Both the position numbers and the translations under genes were made by a program. A stretch of 64,000 nt of DNA, taken from Brachionus manjavacas. Taxonomy: Eukaryota > Rotifera > Eurotatoria > Ploima > Brachionidae. Of this stretch, positions 45,786-54,849 are shown one piece after another (the first letter of the stretch is position 1; every line of letters starts with the position of its first letter). The DNA lies in the NCBI GenBank assembly GCA_019054805.1, contig JAHQIY010000020.1, forward strand, positions 992,001 to 1,056,000, in the 5' to 3' direction. The notes below the pieces were generated by a model. It worked only from the letters and a program-made list of their open reading frames with translations, ran no database searches and had not been told where the DNA came from.

Positions 45786-48684
45786 TCGTTCATCAAAAGC
45801 GTCATCACGTGTGGATAATCTCGAATCTTTAAAATGTATGTATTTAAATGCTACTTCCTTGGACAATAAACTTGATGAATTCAGTGTTGTTATTGAAACA
45901 TATAGCCCACAAATTGTGGCAGTTAGTGAGACTTGGTTTAAGAGCAACTCAAATGCAAACATTAAAGGATACAATTTGTACAGAAAGGACAGAAGTGATG
46001 GACGTAGAGGCGGGGGTGTATGTCTCTACATTGATGAAAATATCGATTCATTTGAATTAAATGATGCAGGTTTTAATTTAAGTAAAATAGAACAAATTTG
46101 GGTAGTTGTTAACTTTAACTGTGAAAAGTATTTAGTTGGCTGTCTTTACAGGCCAAACGATTTTGTTGATATGAACGATTTTGATTTAGTCTTCAAACAA
46201 GCTAAAGACTATGTGGATGAAAGAGGTTTTAAGGATATTCTAATAATGGGTGACTTTAACTTTCCATCAATCATCTGGTCAAATGGCTGTGTTTCAGAAA
46301 TCTTAAACGAAAATGGCATTGAACATAAATTCAGCGAAACGCTAAGCGACACTTTTTTATATCAGCATGTAAATATTCCTACATTTCAAATGTCAAACGA
46401 AAAAGCTGTCAACACTTTGGATTTGATTTTCACGACTCAGTCTGGCAGTGTGTATGCAATCGATACAAAATTTGTGCTTGGTAACATTAATAAAGGACAT
46501 CTGGTTATCTTTTTCAATTTTGTACTCAAAAACAAGGTTAGTAAGGAATCATATATTATTGAAAAATTTCTTTATAGTAAAGCTGACTTTGAAAAAATTT
46601 CTGATTTTTTATCAAATATTGATTGGGTGCACTTATTTGAGAATTTAAATATTCAGGAAATGTACAATGAGTTTATTTTCTATGTCAGCGAAGCTAGTAA
46701 TCGATTCATTCCAGTAACGGATGGCTCTAAAAAGAAAAGTATCTCAAAACCTTGGATAAAAGATGATCTCAAGATCTTAATTAGGAATAAGAAAAATCTA
46801 AGATACAGGAACTGTTCATGTAACTGGAAGGATATGAATCTTTATAATGATTACAAAAGTATCTGTAAATTAGTTTCTTCGGAAATAAAAAGAGCCAGAC
46901 TCACTTATGAACAAAATTTAGTAGATAAAGCTAAGAAGAATCCAAAATTATTATACAAATATCTAAATGATCAACAAGTAATCAGAGAATCAATCAAAGC
47001 ATTAAAGAAGTCAAACAATGAATTAACGCAAGAACCGAAAGAGATATCAAATCTACTAAATAAATGTTTTCAAGATGTTTTTGTTATTGAACAAGATGGG
47101 GAGCTTCCACCTTTTGTAGCTGAACTAAATGAAAACTGTTCAGAATATATTGACATTGAACCAAATGATATTAGTTATGAAGTGGTTTATAAAAAATTAC
47201 AAGACCTTAATCAAAATAAATCATGTGGTGTAGACAAGCTTCATCCGCTATTGCTAAAAAACTGTGCAGAAGCCTTTACTGTTCCTTTAACTTTAATTTT
47301 CAGAAAGTCTTTATCTAATAGTCAGCTTCCAATACAATTCAGATCAGCAAATATTACTCCATTGTTTAAAAAAGGTGATAAATCAACGGCCAGCAATTAT
47401 CGTCCCGTGTCTTTAACTTCAATTCCGTGCAAAATAATGGAAAGCATAATAAGAACCAAAATGGAAGACTATCTTTATAAGAACAATATTATATCTAAAG
47501 AACAGCATGGATTTGTCAGGAAAAAGTCATGTACATCTAATCTTATGGAAACTCTAGATTTCATCTCAATGAGTCTAGACAAAAGTATTCCTGTTGATGT
47601 AATTCTGCTAGATTTTGCGAAAGCATTTGATACTGTTCCGCACAGACGACTAATAGCTAAATTGAAAGCGTATGGCTTTGATGGTCTGACACTAAAATGG
47701 ATTGAAGCTTTCTTGAAAAATAGAAGACAACGAGTTGTTCAAGGTGAAATTTTGTCGGATTGGGTTGAGATTTTTAGCGGTGTACCACAAGGATCAGTGA
47801 TTGGTCCACTTTTGTTCGTTTTGTATATCAATGATCTACCAAAAGGAATAGAGAATATTGTCAAAATGTATGCAGATGATACAAAAATATTCTCGCAAAC
47901 GGTATCAGAAATATGCGCAGTGAAAATTCAATCAGATTTAGATTTAATTTTCAAGTGGACTCAAGATTGGCTTCTTCTCTTCAACACATCAAAATGTGTG
48001 GTTATGCATTACGGTCATAAAAACAAAGAATTCACTTATTCTATTAATGGTAAACAGTTATCAACGTCTGAAACCGAAAGAGATCTTGGAGTTATCTTCA
48101 ATACAAATCTCAAATGGAAAAACCAAGTGATAGAGGCTACAAACAAAGCAAATCAAATGTTGGGTCGCATCAGGAAATCATTCGCTCGTTTTGATTGTAA
48201 GTTATTTAGATCATTGTATTTAACTTTTGTTCGTCCTCTTTTGGAATTTGCTGTGCCTGTATGGTCTCCATTTCTTAAGTCGGATTGTGAGAATCTTGAG
48301 AGGATTCAACGCAGAGCTACGAAATTTGTTTCTTCAATTAGAAACAAACCGTATGAAAGCAGATTGAAGGCTTTAAACATTCCAAATCTGGTGGAAAGAA
48401 GAAAAAGAGGTGATCTAATTCAATTATACAAGTTCATGCATGGAATAGAATTGGTTGAAAAAAGCAACAATTTTAATGTCACCAAAATCCAAGGAAGAGG
48501 TCACTGCTTCAAATATCACAAAGAAATTTCGAGGCTCCAACATAGAGATAACTCTTTTTTCAACAGAACCGCTAACATATGGAACTCACTGCCAAATCAA
48601 TTAGTTGAAGCCCCTAATGTTAACAGCTTTAAAGCAGGCATTGATTGTTGGATGAGCAGCAATCAATCACATCAGCTGTCATAG
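45712..48684 (+). CDS. Retrotransposon ORF2: AP-like endonuclease and reverse transcriptase, 990 aa
   Basis: The N-terminal domain (about residues 38-275) is an exonuclease-endonuclease-phosphatase fold: LKCMYLNATSLDNKLDE, VSETW, RRGGGVCLYI, GCLYRPN, GDFN (180-183) and NTLDLIF. The closing motif is KGHLVI (G262, H263) instead of the usual SDH. The reverse transcriptase (about 500-760) has NYRPVSLTSIPCKIMES, QHGFVRKKSCTSNLMETLDF, LDFAKAFDTVPH, SGVPQGSVIGPLLFVLYIND and MYADDTKIF (YADD at 720-723). The C-terminus has ERDLGVIF, VRPLLEFAVPVWSPF, ERIQRRATKFV and ANIWNSLPNQLVEAPNV. No RNase H. The frame is open throughout; it overlaps ORF1, so translation probably uses reinitiation. Confidence 0.95.
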   Translation: MVFHKTRPFDMASVEIRSSNSRSNNRSSKASSRVDNLESLKCMYLNATSLDNKLDEFSVVIETYSPQIVAVSETWFKSNSNANIKGYNLYRKDRSDGRRGGGVCLYIDENIDSFELNDAGFNLSKIEQIWVVVNFNCEKYLVGCLYRPNDFVDMNDFDLVFKQAKDYVDERGFKDILIMGDFNFPSIIWSNGCVSEILNENGIEHKFSETLSDTFLYQHVNIPTFQMSNEKAVNTLDLIFTTQSGSVYAIDTKFVLGNINKGHLVIFFNFVLKNKVSKESYIIEKFLYSKADFEKISDFLSNIDWVHLFENLNIQEMYNEFIFYVSEASNRFIPVTDGSKKKSISKPWIKDDLKILIRNKKNLRYRNCSCNWKDMNLYNDYKSICKLVSSEIKRARLTYEQNLVDKAKKNPKLLYKYLNDQQVIRESIKALKKSNNELTQEPKEISNLLNKCFQDVFVIEQDGELPPFVAELNENCSEYIDIEPNDISYEVVYKKLQDLNQNKSCGVDKLHPLLLKNCAEAFTVPLTLIFRKSLSNSQLPIQFRSANITPLFKKGDKSTASNYRPVSLTSIPCKIMESIIRTKMEDYLYKNNIISKEQHGFVRKKSCTSNLMETLDFISMSLDKSIPVDVILLDFAKAFDTVPHRRLIAKLKAYGFDGLTLKWIEAFLKNRRQRVVQGEILSDWVEIFSGVPQGSVIGPLLFVLYINDLPKGIENIVKMYADDTKIFSQTVSEICAVKIQSDLDLIFKWTQDWLLLFNTSKCVVMHYGHKNKEFTYSINGKQLSTSETERDLGVIFNTNLKWKNQVIEATNKANQMLGRIRKSFARFDCKLFRSLYLTFVRPLLEFAVPVWSPFLKSDCENLERIQRRATKFVSSIRNKPYESRLKALNIPNLVERRKRGDLIQLYKFMHGIELVEKSNNFNVTKIQGRGHCFKYHKEISRLQHRDNSFFNRTANIWNSLPNQLVEAPNVNSFKAGIDCWMSSNQSHQLS

Positions 48685-49009
48685 TGTGCCTTATCAGCAC
48701 ACTCGCTGGCTAGCCAGCTACAGTCAAAACTACTACTACTACTACTAAATCCATGTGGAGCATTAGGCGTCCAAAAATTTTTTGTTTATTTAAACCAAGT
48801 TTTCTTTTGTACCTAGAAAATATGGATGAAACCGATTGCTATGCTATAAAGATTAATTTGTAAAGATTAAAATATAAAATTTTGTTCGGCTTTCTTTTAT
48901 TGTTGCTTTGTAAGAATTTTATTTAAATTTTTTTTACTGAATTTTTAATTCAATTTTCAATCATTTAATAAAAATTAAACTATTTTACGCTTATTTACAT
49001 TTTTTTTCT

Positions 49010-49196
49010 TTTTACAGCTTTTTCTATATGAATCTTAGCTCTTTTTTTTTCCTAAAAAATTAAACAGTATTTCTTTTTTCAGTACTTTTATATGTGTAAT
49101 GTGCAAGGAGCTACCATAGGTGACCTCCTAGTAGGCCATCTCCGCAAGCTAGTCTTGCTGTAGCTTACATATAATATTATTATTATTATTATTACA
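49010..49196 (+). mobile_element. Solo 3' UTR of the GC-richer retroposon family
   Basis: From TTTACAGCTTTTTCTAT to the tail, this matches 28955-29134 closely: TTTCTTTTTTCAGTACTTTT, GACCTCCTAGTAGG.CATCTC, and CGCAAG.TAGTCTTGCTGTAG, then ATT repeats (49174-49195). It is a severely 5'-truncated insertion, only 120 bases before the tRNA gene. Confidence 0.85.
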
Positions 49197-49318
49197 CATT
49201 AAGTGATTTAATGAAGTCTTTTAAAAATTTTAGCTAAAATAAAAAAACAAATCCTTTTTAATTATAGAAAATTTAAAAGCTCTCTCAAAAACTAGAATAA
49301 CTGATACTAGAACAGAAA

Positions 49319-49391
49319 GCCCGGCTAGCTCAGTCGGTAGAGCATGGGACTCTTAATCCCAGGGTCGTGGGTTCGAGCCCCACGTTGGGCG
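49319..49391 (+). tRNA. tRNA-Lys (anticodon CTT)
   Basis: Complete 73-base cloverleaf. Acceptor stem GCCCGGC pairs with GTTGGGC (two G-U pairs), then discriminator G. The D arm is GCTCAGTCGGTAGAGC, the A-box region. The anticodon stem TGGGA/TCCCA encloses loop CTCTTAA with anticodon CTT. The T arm is CGTGG-GTTCGAG-CCCACG type with B-box GGTTCGAGCCC. No intron and no encoded CCA, as expected in eukaryotes. A T7 run directly downstream is the pol III terminator. Confidence 0.97.
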
Positions 49392-49392
49392 A

Positions 49393-49400
49393 TTTTTTTC
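49393..49400 (+). terminator. RNA polymerase III terminator of tRNA-Lys
   Basis: A run of seven T residues begins two bases after the discriminator base of the tRNA, the standard pol III stop. Confidence 0.85.
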
Positions 49401-49739
49401 TTATTTTTTTGCATTTCACCAAATAAAAAAAGGCTAAACCTTTTCCCCACAATATCTTTGCACACAGTCAAAAATCTTTTCTCCACTATTCAAAGTCTTA
49501 TCAACACAATTTCAATATTTTTTTAACTACTCCCCACAAAAATTATTTTTTGCAAAAAATTTGAATTATTATTTTTTAAATTGAAATTAGAAATATATTA
49601 ATAAAAAATATACTAATAAATTTTTAAGACTTTAAAATCTATTTCAAAAAATTAAAAAAAAAGTTAAAATTAAAATGTTACTAAAGAATAAAAAAAATCG
49701 GACTTTTTTTAAGAAGAGTGACCAAAGAAAACTTCAAAA

Positions 49740-49814
49740 AGCTCTTTTAGCTGACAATTCCTCAATTAAAGATGAAATGTCAGCTAAAAGAGCTATTATT
49801 ATTATTATTATTAC
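49740..49814 (+). repeat. Perfect 17-bp hairpin followed by an ATT repeat
   Basis: AGCTCTTTTAGCTGACA (49740-49756) and its exact complement (49778-49794) surround a 21-base loop, followed immediately by about seven ATT/ATTA units. This is the same hairpin-then-trinucleotide design as the retroposon ends nearby, but without any element body. Confidence 0.8.
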
Positions 49815-50103
49815 TAGTTTTTTATTTTTGATAAATTTAAAAGGCTGACAAATTTTCACATTCAAAATATTTTTTTAATAAAAATATTCAACAATCAAGG
49901 CACTTTAGTTTTGATTTTAAAATTTTAAAATTTGTTTTTCATTGTGTCAATTGAATAATAAGAAAACTGCAGAAATTTCCACTTATTTCGAAGAATCATT
50001 TTAAACTATCTTTACATTTTTTCCCAAAAAAAAAATATGACATAGTTTTTAATGTTAATTTTGTAAATTAATAAAAAAAATTTTCCAAGCGATACATTTT
50101 GAA

Positions 50104-50111
50104 TCACGTGA
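50104..50111. promoter_or_regulatory. Palindromic E-box upstream of Misato
   Basis: TCACGTGA lies about 90 bases before the Misato start codon, in a very AT-rich region where such a GC-containing palindrome is unlikely by chance. It fits a USF/Myc/TFE-type bHLH site; function is inferred. Confidence 0.35.
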
Positions 50112-50199
50112 CTTGAATTTTTTTCCAATTCTTTAAATAGAAAATTAAAATATAATATTCAAAAATAGAATTTTATTTTTTTTGAAATAATTCGCAAAA

Positions 50200-52226
50200 A
50201 TGTCCAATGAAGTTATAACATTCCAATTTGGAAATTACTCAAACTACATCGGAACTCATTACTGGAACATCCAAGTAATTAAAAAAATTTAAATTTTTAA
50301 TTGTATTTTGAAGAGTTCTTTAGCAAAGTCAATTTGTTTACAGTTCCGAAATAAATACTAAACCAATACCAGATGTCAACCATGACATTTTATTCCGCGA
50401 AGGATTGAACTCTCAAGTAAAGTTTATTTTTAATTTCTTTCAAAAATAACCAGTCTATGCATTAAGAAAAAAGCTACATACAGTCCAAGAGTTATACTTT
50501 TCGATCTAAAGGACAACATTAACGAGTATAAATCGGTCGAAAGACCAAGTGATGTTGACAAGGAAAAGGAAAATTTAACTACATGGAAAGGGGACTTGAA
50601 AGTTTTTGAATCAGAAAAAAAACCTGTTAGTGCTTACTCAATTGACCAGGAATTGGTAAGATTGCATTTTATTTTTAAAGTAATCGTACAATATTTGGAA
50701 CTAGACCGAATTGGAAGAAATAAATTGGGAAAAATCAAAAGGACATCCAAATGAGCCAGTTAGCCATGTAAAAAAACATTATGACATGGACGAACAGGTC
50801 AAGTACTGGTCAGACTATTCAAATGTAAAATACAATGATAGATCTTATATGCTGGTTAATCAGTATGACACCGCAACAATGTAGAAAAATTTCTTAATTT
50901 TTTAAAATTTTAAAATTATTTTAATTTGAAAAAAAATAGAGAGACAGAACCGTTTGATTTGTTCAACTATGGTGTAAATGTTTTTTCGGAGAATTCTTTT
51001 ATGGAAGATTTTGATGACAATGTGCGACATTATGCCGAAGAATGTGACAATGTTCAAGTAATTTATTGATAGTGGATTTGAAAAAAAAATTCAAAATAAA
51101 AAACAATTAAATAAAGGGTTTTCAATTTTTTGTTGATAGTTTTAATGGATTTGGCGGAATGTCGTGCAAAGCGTTAACTTCATTAAATGAAGAGTATCCA
51201 AAGTTGCCGCTATTTTCTTTTCTTTCATTTCCTTTTTATGACACACAAAAAGTTGAAGATAACACACTAAAACTATTAAACACAGCATTGACATTACGTG
51301 GTCTATTGAGCGAAAAGTCTGAGAACATAGTCGTGCCATTGAGTTTATTCGATTCATTTTACTCTTCAAAAGAACTAAATCCCATTTCATTGTCGAATGT
51401 CAACTATAAGGTTTTTTTTGATAATTTCAATTGTTTTATTAATAATAAATAAAAATGTTTCTAAATTTTCACTAGCCACAATTAGAGTACCATACTAGTG
51501 CATTAATAGCATCAGTAATTGATTCAATAACCCTGCCATGGCGACAACGATCTCAAAAATCGTCAATGCATGACATAGTTGACTTAATGGATGTTTATAA
51601 ATATAAAGTAAAAATAAGAAAATAAAATTGTTTGCATATGAGTTTATTTAGAAAATTAAAAAATTAAGATTGCTAGTGTGCAATCAATTTTTCCGCTAAA
51701 CACCGGTGACAAGTATTTGTTAAATTTTTTGCAACAAAGTGACCTATTCAAAACATCTAGTTGGCTAACCCCGTTTTGTATGGAAAATTCAGCTAAAAAC
51801 GCTGATTCAAATGTACCAGGTGCTTTTACAATCTCTTGCAGAGGTGTACCAAACAAATTGGTTAAGAATCCGAATGATGGTTACTATTTCAAAGGCCTGG
51901 TGTCTGCTCATTCGGTCTTGGACCAATACGCCAGTGATATGTGCCCCAAATCGAGAAGCAAATGCTTTAGTATTGATACACCACTCAATGTTGACTTGCC
52001 ATATCCTGACATTGTTAAAACTTATGGTCAAAAAAAAGATATTTCCCTGTTGACAATTTTACAATTAAATAAATCAATTATCGGATTGATTAACTTTGTT
52101 AATAACAATGTGGATAAAGTAAATCTCAAGAGACAAACTAAATATTTTGAAAATGGATTTGAGTATGATGACTTTTTGGAATTAAAAGCTTTTAATCGAG
52201 ACCTAGCTGATATGTATTCAGCTTAA
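50200..52226 (+). CDS. MSTO1: Misato homologue (tubulin/FtsZ-like), 8 exons, 544 aa
   Basis: Misato is a tubulin/FtsZ-fold protein needed for mitochondrial distribution, morphology and, in flies, spindle assembly. Exons 50200-50274, 50324-50416, 50467-50655, 50705-50880, 50940-51057, 51117-51410, 51476-51607 and 51669-52226 join in frame. The start MSNEVITFQFGNYSNYIGTH then YWNIQ is the Misato segment-II signature. Next come DILFREGL, ATYSPRVILFDLKDNINEY, VKYWSDYS, HYAEECDNVQGFQFF and VDSFNGFGGMSCKAL, the tubulin-like segment with the Gly-rich loop (GFSGVG in human). The C-terminal part (LEYHTSALIASVIDSITLPW, TPFCMENSAKN) follows the family. All seven introns are 49-65 bases. Length is close to human (570). 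Confidence 0.93.
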
Positions 52227-52459
52227 GAGTTTATTTTTGAATAAATTATATTCTATTAAATTACTTTTACTAATTACTTTTGTTTCAGGTCTGTCTAAAG
52301 TTTTGTCAATAGAAGTTATAAATTTTTAAAGATTTCTTTTTTTGTCTAAATATTTGATTAGAATTTTTAGAATTAAAAAATTGAATCAAAATTTATGGTT
52401 AAAAGTTCTGAAAAAAAAAACAAAAAAAAAACTTAAATAATCATAAAAAATTGTTTAAA

Positions 52460-53222
52460 TTATAACAATTTATTTTTGAACATAGTTTGCACCATCTTTG
52501 GACATTTTCTAGAAAATCTATGCAAAATTTTTAATAAAGTTATTATTATTTAATTTATTTTCTTAATTATTTGTGTTATAACCGTGAACCACCAAAGCCT
52601 AACAGATCCGGACAAACTTATATAAGTATTTAAGAGGTTAAAAATATTCTTCTAGTGTTGTAATTGATCATGTTTTTGAACAAAATTTAAATACTAAAAA
52701 ACTCACTTTAATGGTCGATTTTAAAAGATTATTTAGATTCCTATTTGAATTCACAAAGTGAAGACTAAATTTCAAATTTAATTAAGGATTTGATTTATTT
52801 GGAAATTAAGATATTCAAATAAAAAAATCAAACACTTATTTAAAGTTTGTTCAAAATTAATTTTTTGGCAGGAATTGATAAGGAGAGCAAAAATCTTAAT
52901 CAAATTAATATTTTGTTTACATTTAAAATTTTAAAACAGTAATTTTTTCAAATAAATTCATTAGACAATTCTAAAAATTTAAATTTTATTAACTACTATT
53001 TTTAAATTTTAATTAAAAAAATATTTAAATACTAAATCAAATACATTCGATTTTCAACACTGTTAACTTACTTTTTATCTTTAATTTTTTTATGTTTCTC
53101 CATTTCAAGCCATTCATGTTGTCCATGGAAAGGACTAAAAGCATTTTCTTGCTTGTTCTTGAAGACTAAAGGAACATGCCTATTGATTCTGTCCATTCCA
53201 TTGATACTGTAATTGACTAGCG
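52460..53222 (-). CDS. Unidentified gene, last two exons (partial)
   Basis: Minus-strand exons 53072-53222 and 52460-52508 join in phase 2 across a canonical GTAAGT...TTTCTAG intron. Together they read LVNYSINGMDRINRHVPLVF, then KNKQENAFSPFHGQHEWLEM, EKHKKIKDKKKCPKMVQTMF and a short KNKLL end. The acceptor before 53222 is TTCGGTAG; the first codon needs one base from an exon further upstream, which I could not locate. A retroposon fragment starts only about 75 bases upstream of this exon, inside the presumed intron. The small basic, non-membrane C-terminus resembles ciliary or sperm microtubule-associated small proteins in style only; no family is claimed. Confidence 0.5.
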
Positions 53223-53294
53223 CTACCGAATAAAATAAAAAAGATTTTCTCTTAAAAATCTTTCATTTAAAACTTGAAAAAAATTAAAAACTTT

Positions 53295-53560
53295 TATTAT
53301 TTAATTAAAGTTGTAGTAGTAATAGTAGTGAAACCGCAGCATACAAACACCTTTCTGCATTTAGCTCCAGAAGAGCTGTGACAGACACCAAACACTTCAG
53401 TTCTCTGTCAATGCCCGCCTTAAACCCATTGACAATTTTTGCATCATAAAAACACTGTGGCAAGACATTCTTTTTTGAAACTACCCTGTTCGTCAAAAAG
53501 TAATATCTAAAAGAGCCACGTTTGCTAATTCCTCTCACTATTTTATTTCATTCACTAGAG
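53295..53560 (-). mobile_element. 5'-truncated CR1-like retroposon, C-terminal end and tail
   Basis: Minus-strand frame 53305-53538 reads RGSFRYYFLTNRVVSKKNVL, then NGFKAGIDRELKCLVSV, the end of ORF2 in this superfamily. Downstream (53300-53320) lie an AGCT..GGAGCT hairpin and a TAC/TAG trinucleotide tail. The C-terminus resembles that of the full-length copy at 45-48.7 kb (NSFKAGIDCWM), so it may be the same family. Confidence 0.8.
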
Positions 53561-54822
53561 TAATCTTCTCATGACTGTTGACTATTTAAAATTCTATATA
53601 AGGTCACCTCTTGTTCTACGATATTCCAAGCTTAAAAAATAATTTAAAAAATTTAAAAGAAAAAAAATTCCGGACTTGTACTTGACTTGTGACTTTTAAA
53701 CAACTCTGTATCCTTTATTCTCTGATTAATCTGATATAATCATAGCCATCTATCAATGTGGAAGTTTAAATTAATTATTTTTATTTAAAATATTTGGTTA
53801 AATTTTGAAGATGGGGAAAAAAATTTTTCATCGCGATCTTATTTAACTGAAAAATTGAAAAAAAAATTTATTGTTGGTTTTTTATTTATTAGATTCAATA
53901 TTTAATTAGTAAAAAGAAAAAAATATTTGATGATGATTTGTTTAGTGCAAAATCTAATAAGAAAATTGACTTGTAATGGCAAAAACTAGAAAGAAATTAT
54001 TTGCTAATAAAAAAAATAAGAAATAAAATTTACAACTAACACTTTTGCTTTTTTATGGTTATTGTGATTATAGATTAAATTTTATTATTTACGAAAAAAT
54101 AATCTTATAAGGAACTTGACGTTAGCGCTGGTTCCTTGGATACTATTTTGACTAAAGATCACTTTTTTTTGCAAATAAAAAAAATATGAATATTAAATCT
54201 GGTTTAGTAAGAAAAAAAATTTTATTCAAAAATTAATTCAAAAATTATTCAAAAAATTATCAAAACAAGAGTTTTAGATAAAGATTGTATGAAAACTTCT
54301 CAATAGTCTTATCATCAGGGTCCAAAATCGAATCTTAAATTAAACACTTAAACTTTAATTTTTTCAAAATTTGACAACTTTTATCTAAAAAAAAAAGAGA
54401 GAAAAAAATTATTTTCAGGTAAATCGAAATCAGTTAAGAACATATACGTTACTTATTATTATTTCTACTAATCAATAAAGTGATACGAAACAAACAAAAT
54501 CAAAAATCATCTTGGTTATCATCTTGCGTGCATCAAACACATTTAGAATTCTTTGACGCTTTTGATTTAATTTCAAGATAAGGTTATCTTGTTGGTCTTG
54601 GATTTTATTGCTTTACAACAAGCACGATTCTTCATGAGAGCTCATCTAATAAAAATTCTTTAAAAATGACAATTGTTAGAGTCAAAGCGATGACATATGC
54701 TGAACTTTGTTGTCTTTCTGCCAAAAGCCATTCAACAATGAGTTTAATTCTGTCCAAGGACTGAGATCAATGTCCATTCAAGAGCAACTTTTTTCATTAT
54801 CAACATTTTGTGAACTAGAGGC

Positions 54823-54849
54823 CACAGAGAGAGAGAGAGAGAGAGAGAA
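54823..54849. repeat. GA microsatellite
   Basis: Uninterrupted (GA)n of about 13 units; shorter GAGA tracts recur at 55.46 and 56.32 kb. Confidence 0.9.

Larger units (their letters stand above)
44858..48750 (+). mobile_element. Near-complete CR1-like non-LTR retrotransposon
   Basis: The unit has a 5' UTR (from about 44858, opened by a perfect 17-bp hairpin; exact 5' end uncertain), ORF1, ORF2 overlapping it by about 74 bases, and a short 3' UTR (48685-48729). The 3' UTR holds GTGTG..CACAC and the palindrome GCTGGCTAGCCAGC, then a TAC tail (about 48730-48746). The 5' UTR contains two similar runs of AAGCACA.GTAAGCCAAAA. Transposition would be by target-primed reverse transcription with the self-encoded endonuclease. 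It is the best preserved element here; only ORF1 shows an obvious lesion. Confidence 0.93.
49401..50199. other. Spacer with an isolated hairpin-(ATT)n unit and the Misato promoter
   Basis: AT-rich DNA between the tRNA and Misato. It contains the hairpin unit at 49740-49814 and an E-box at 50104-50111. Confidence 0.5.
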
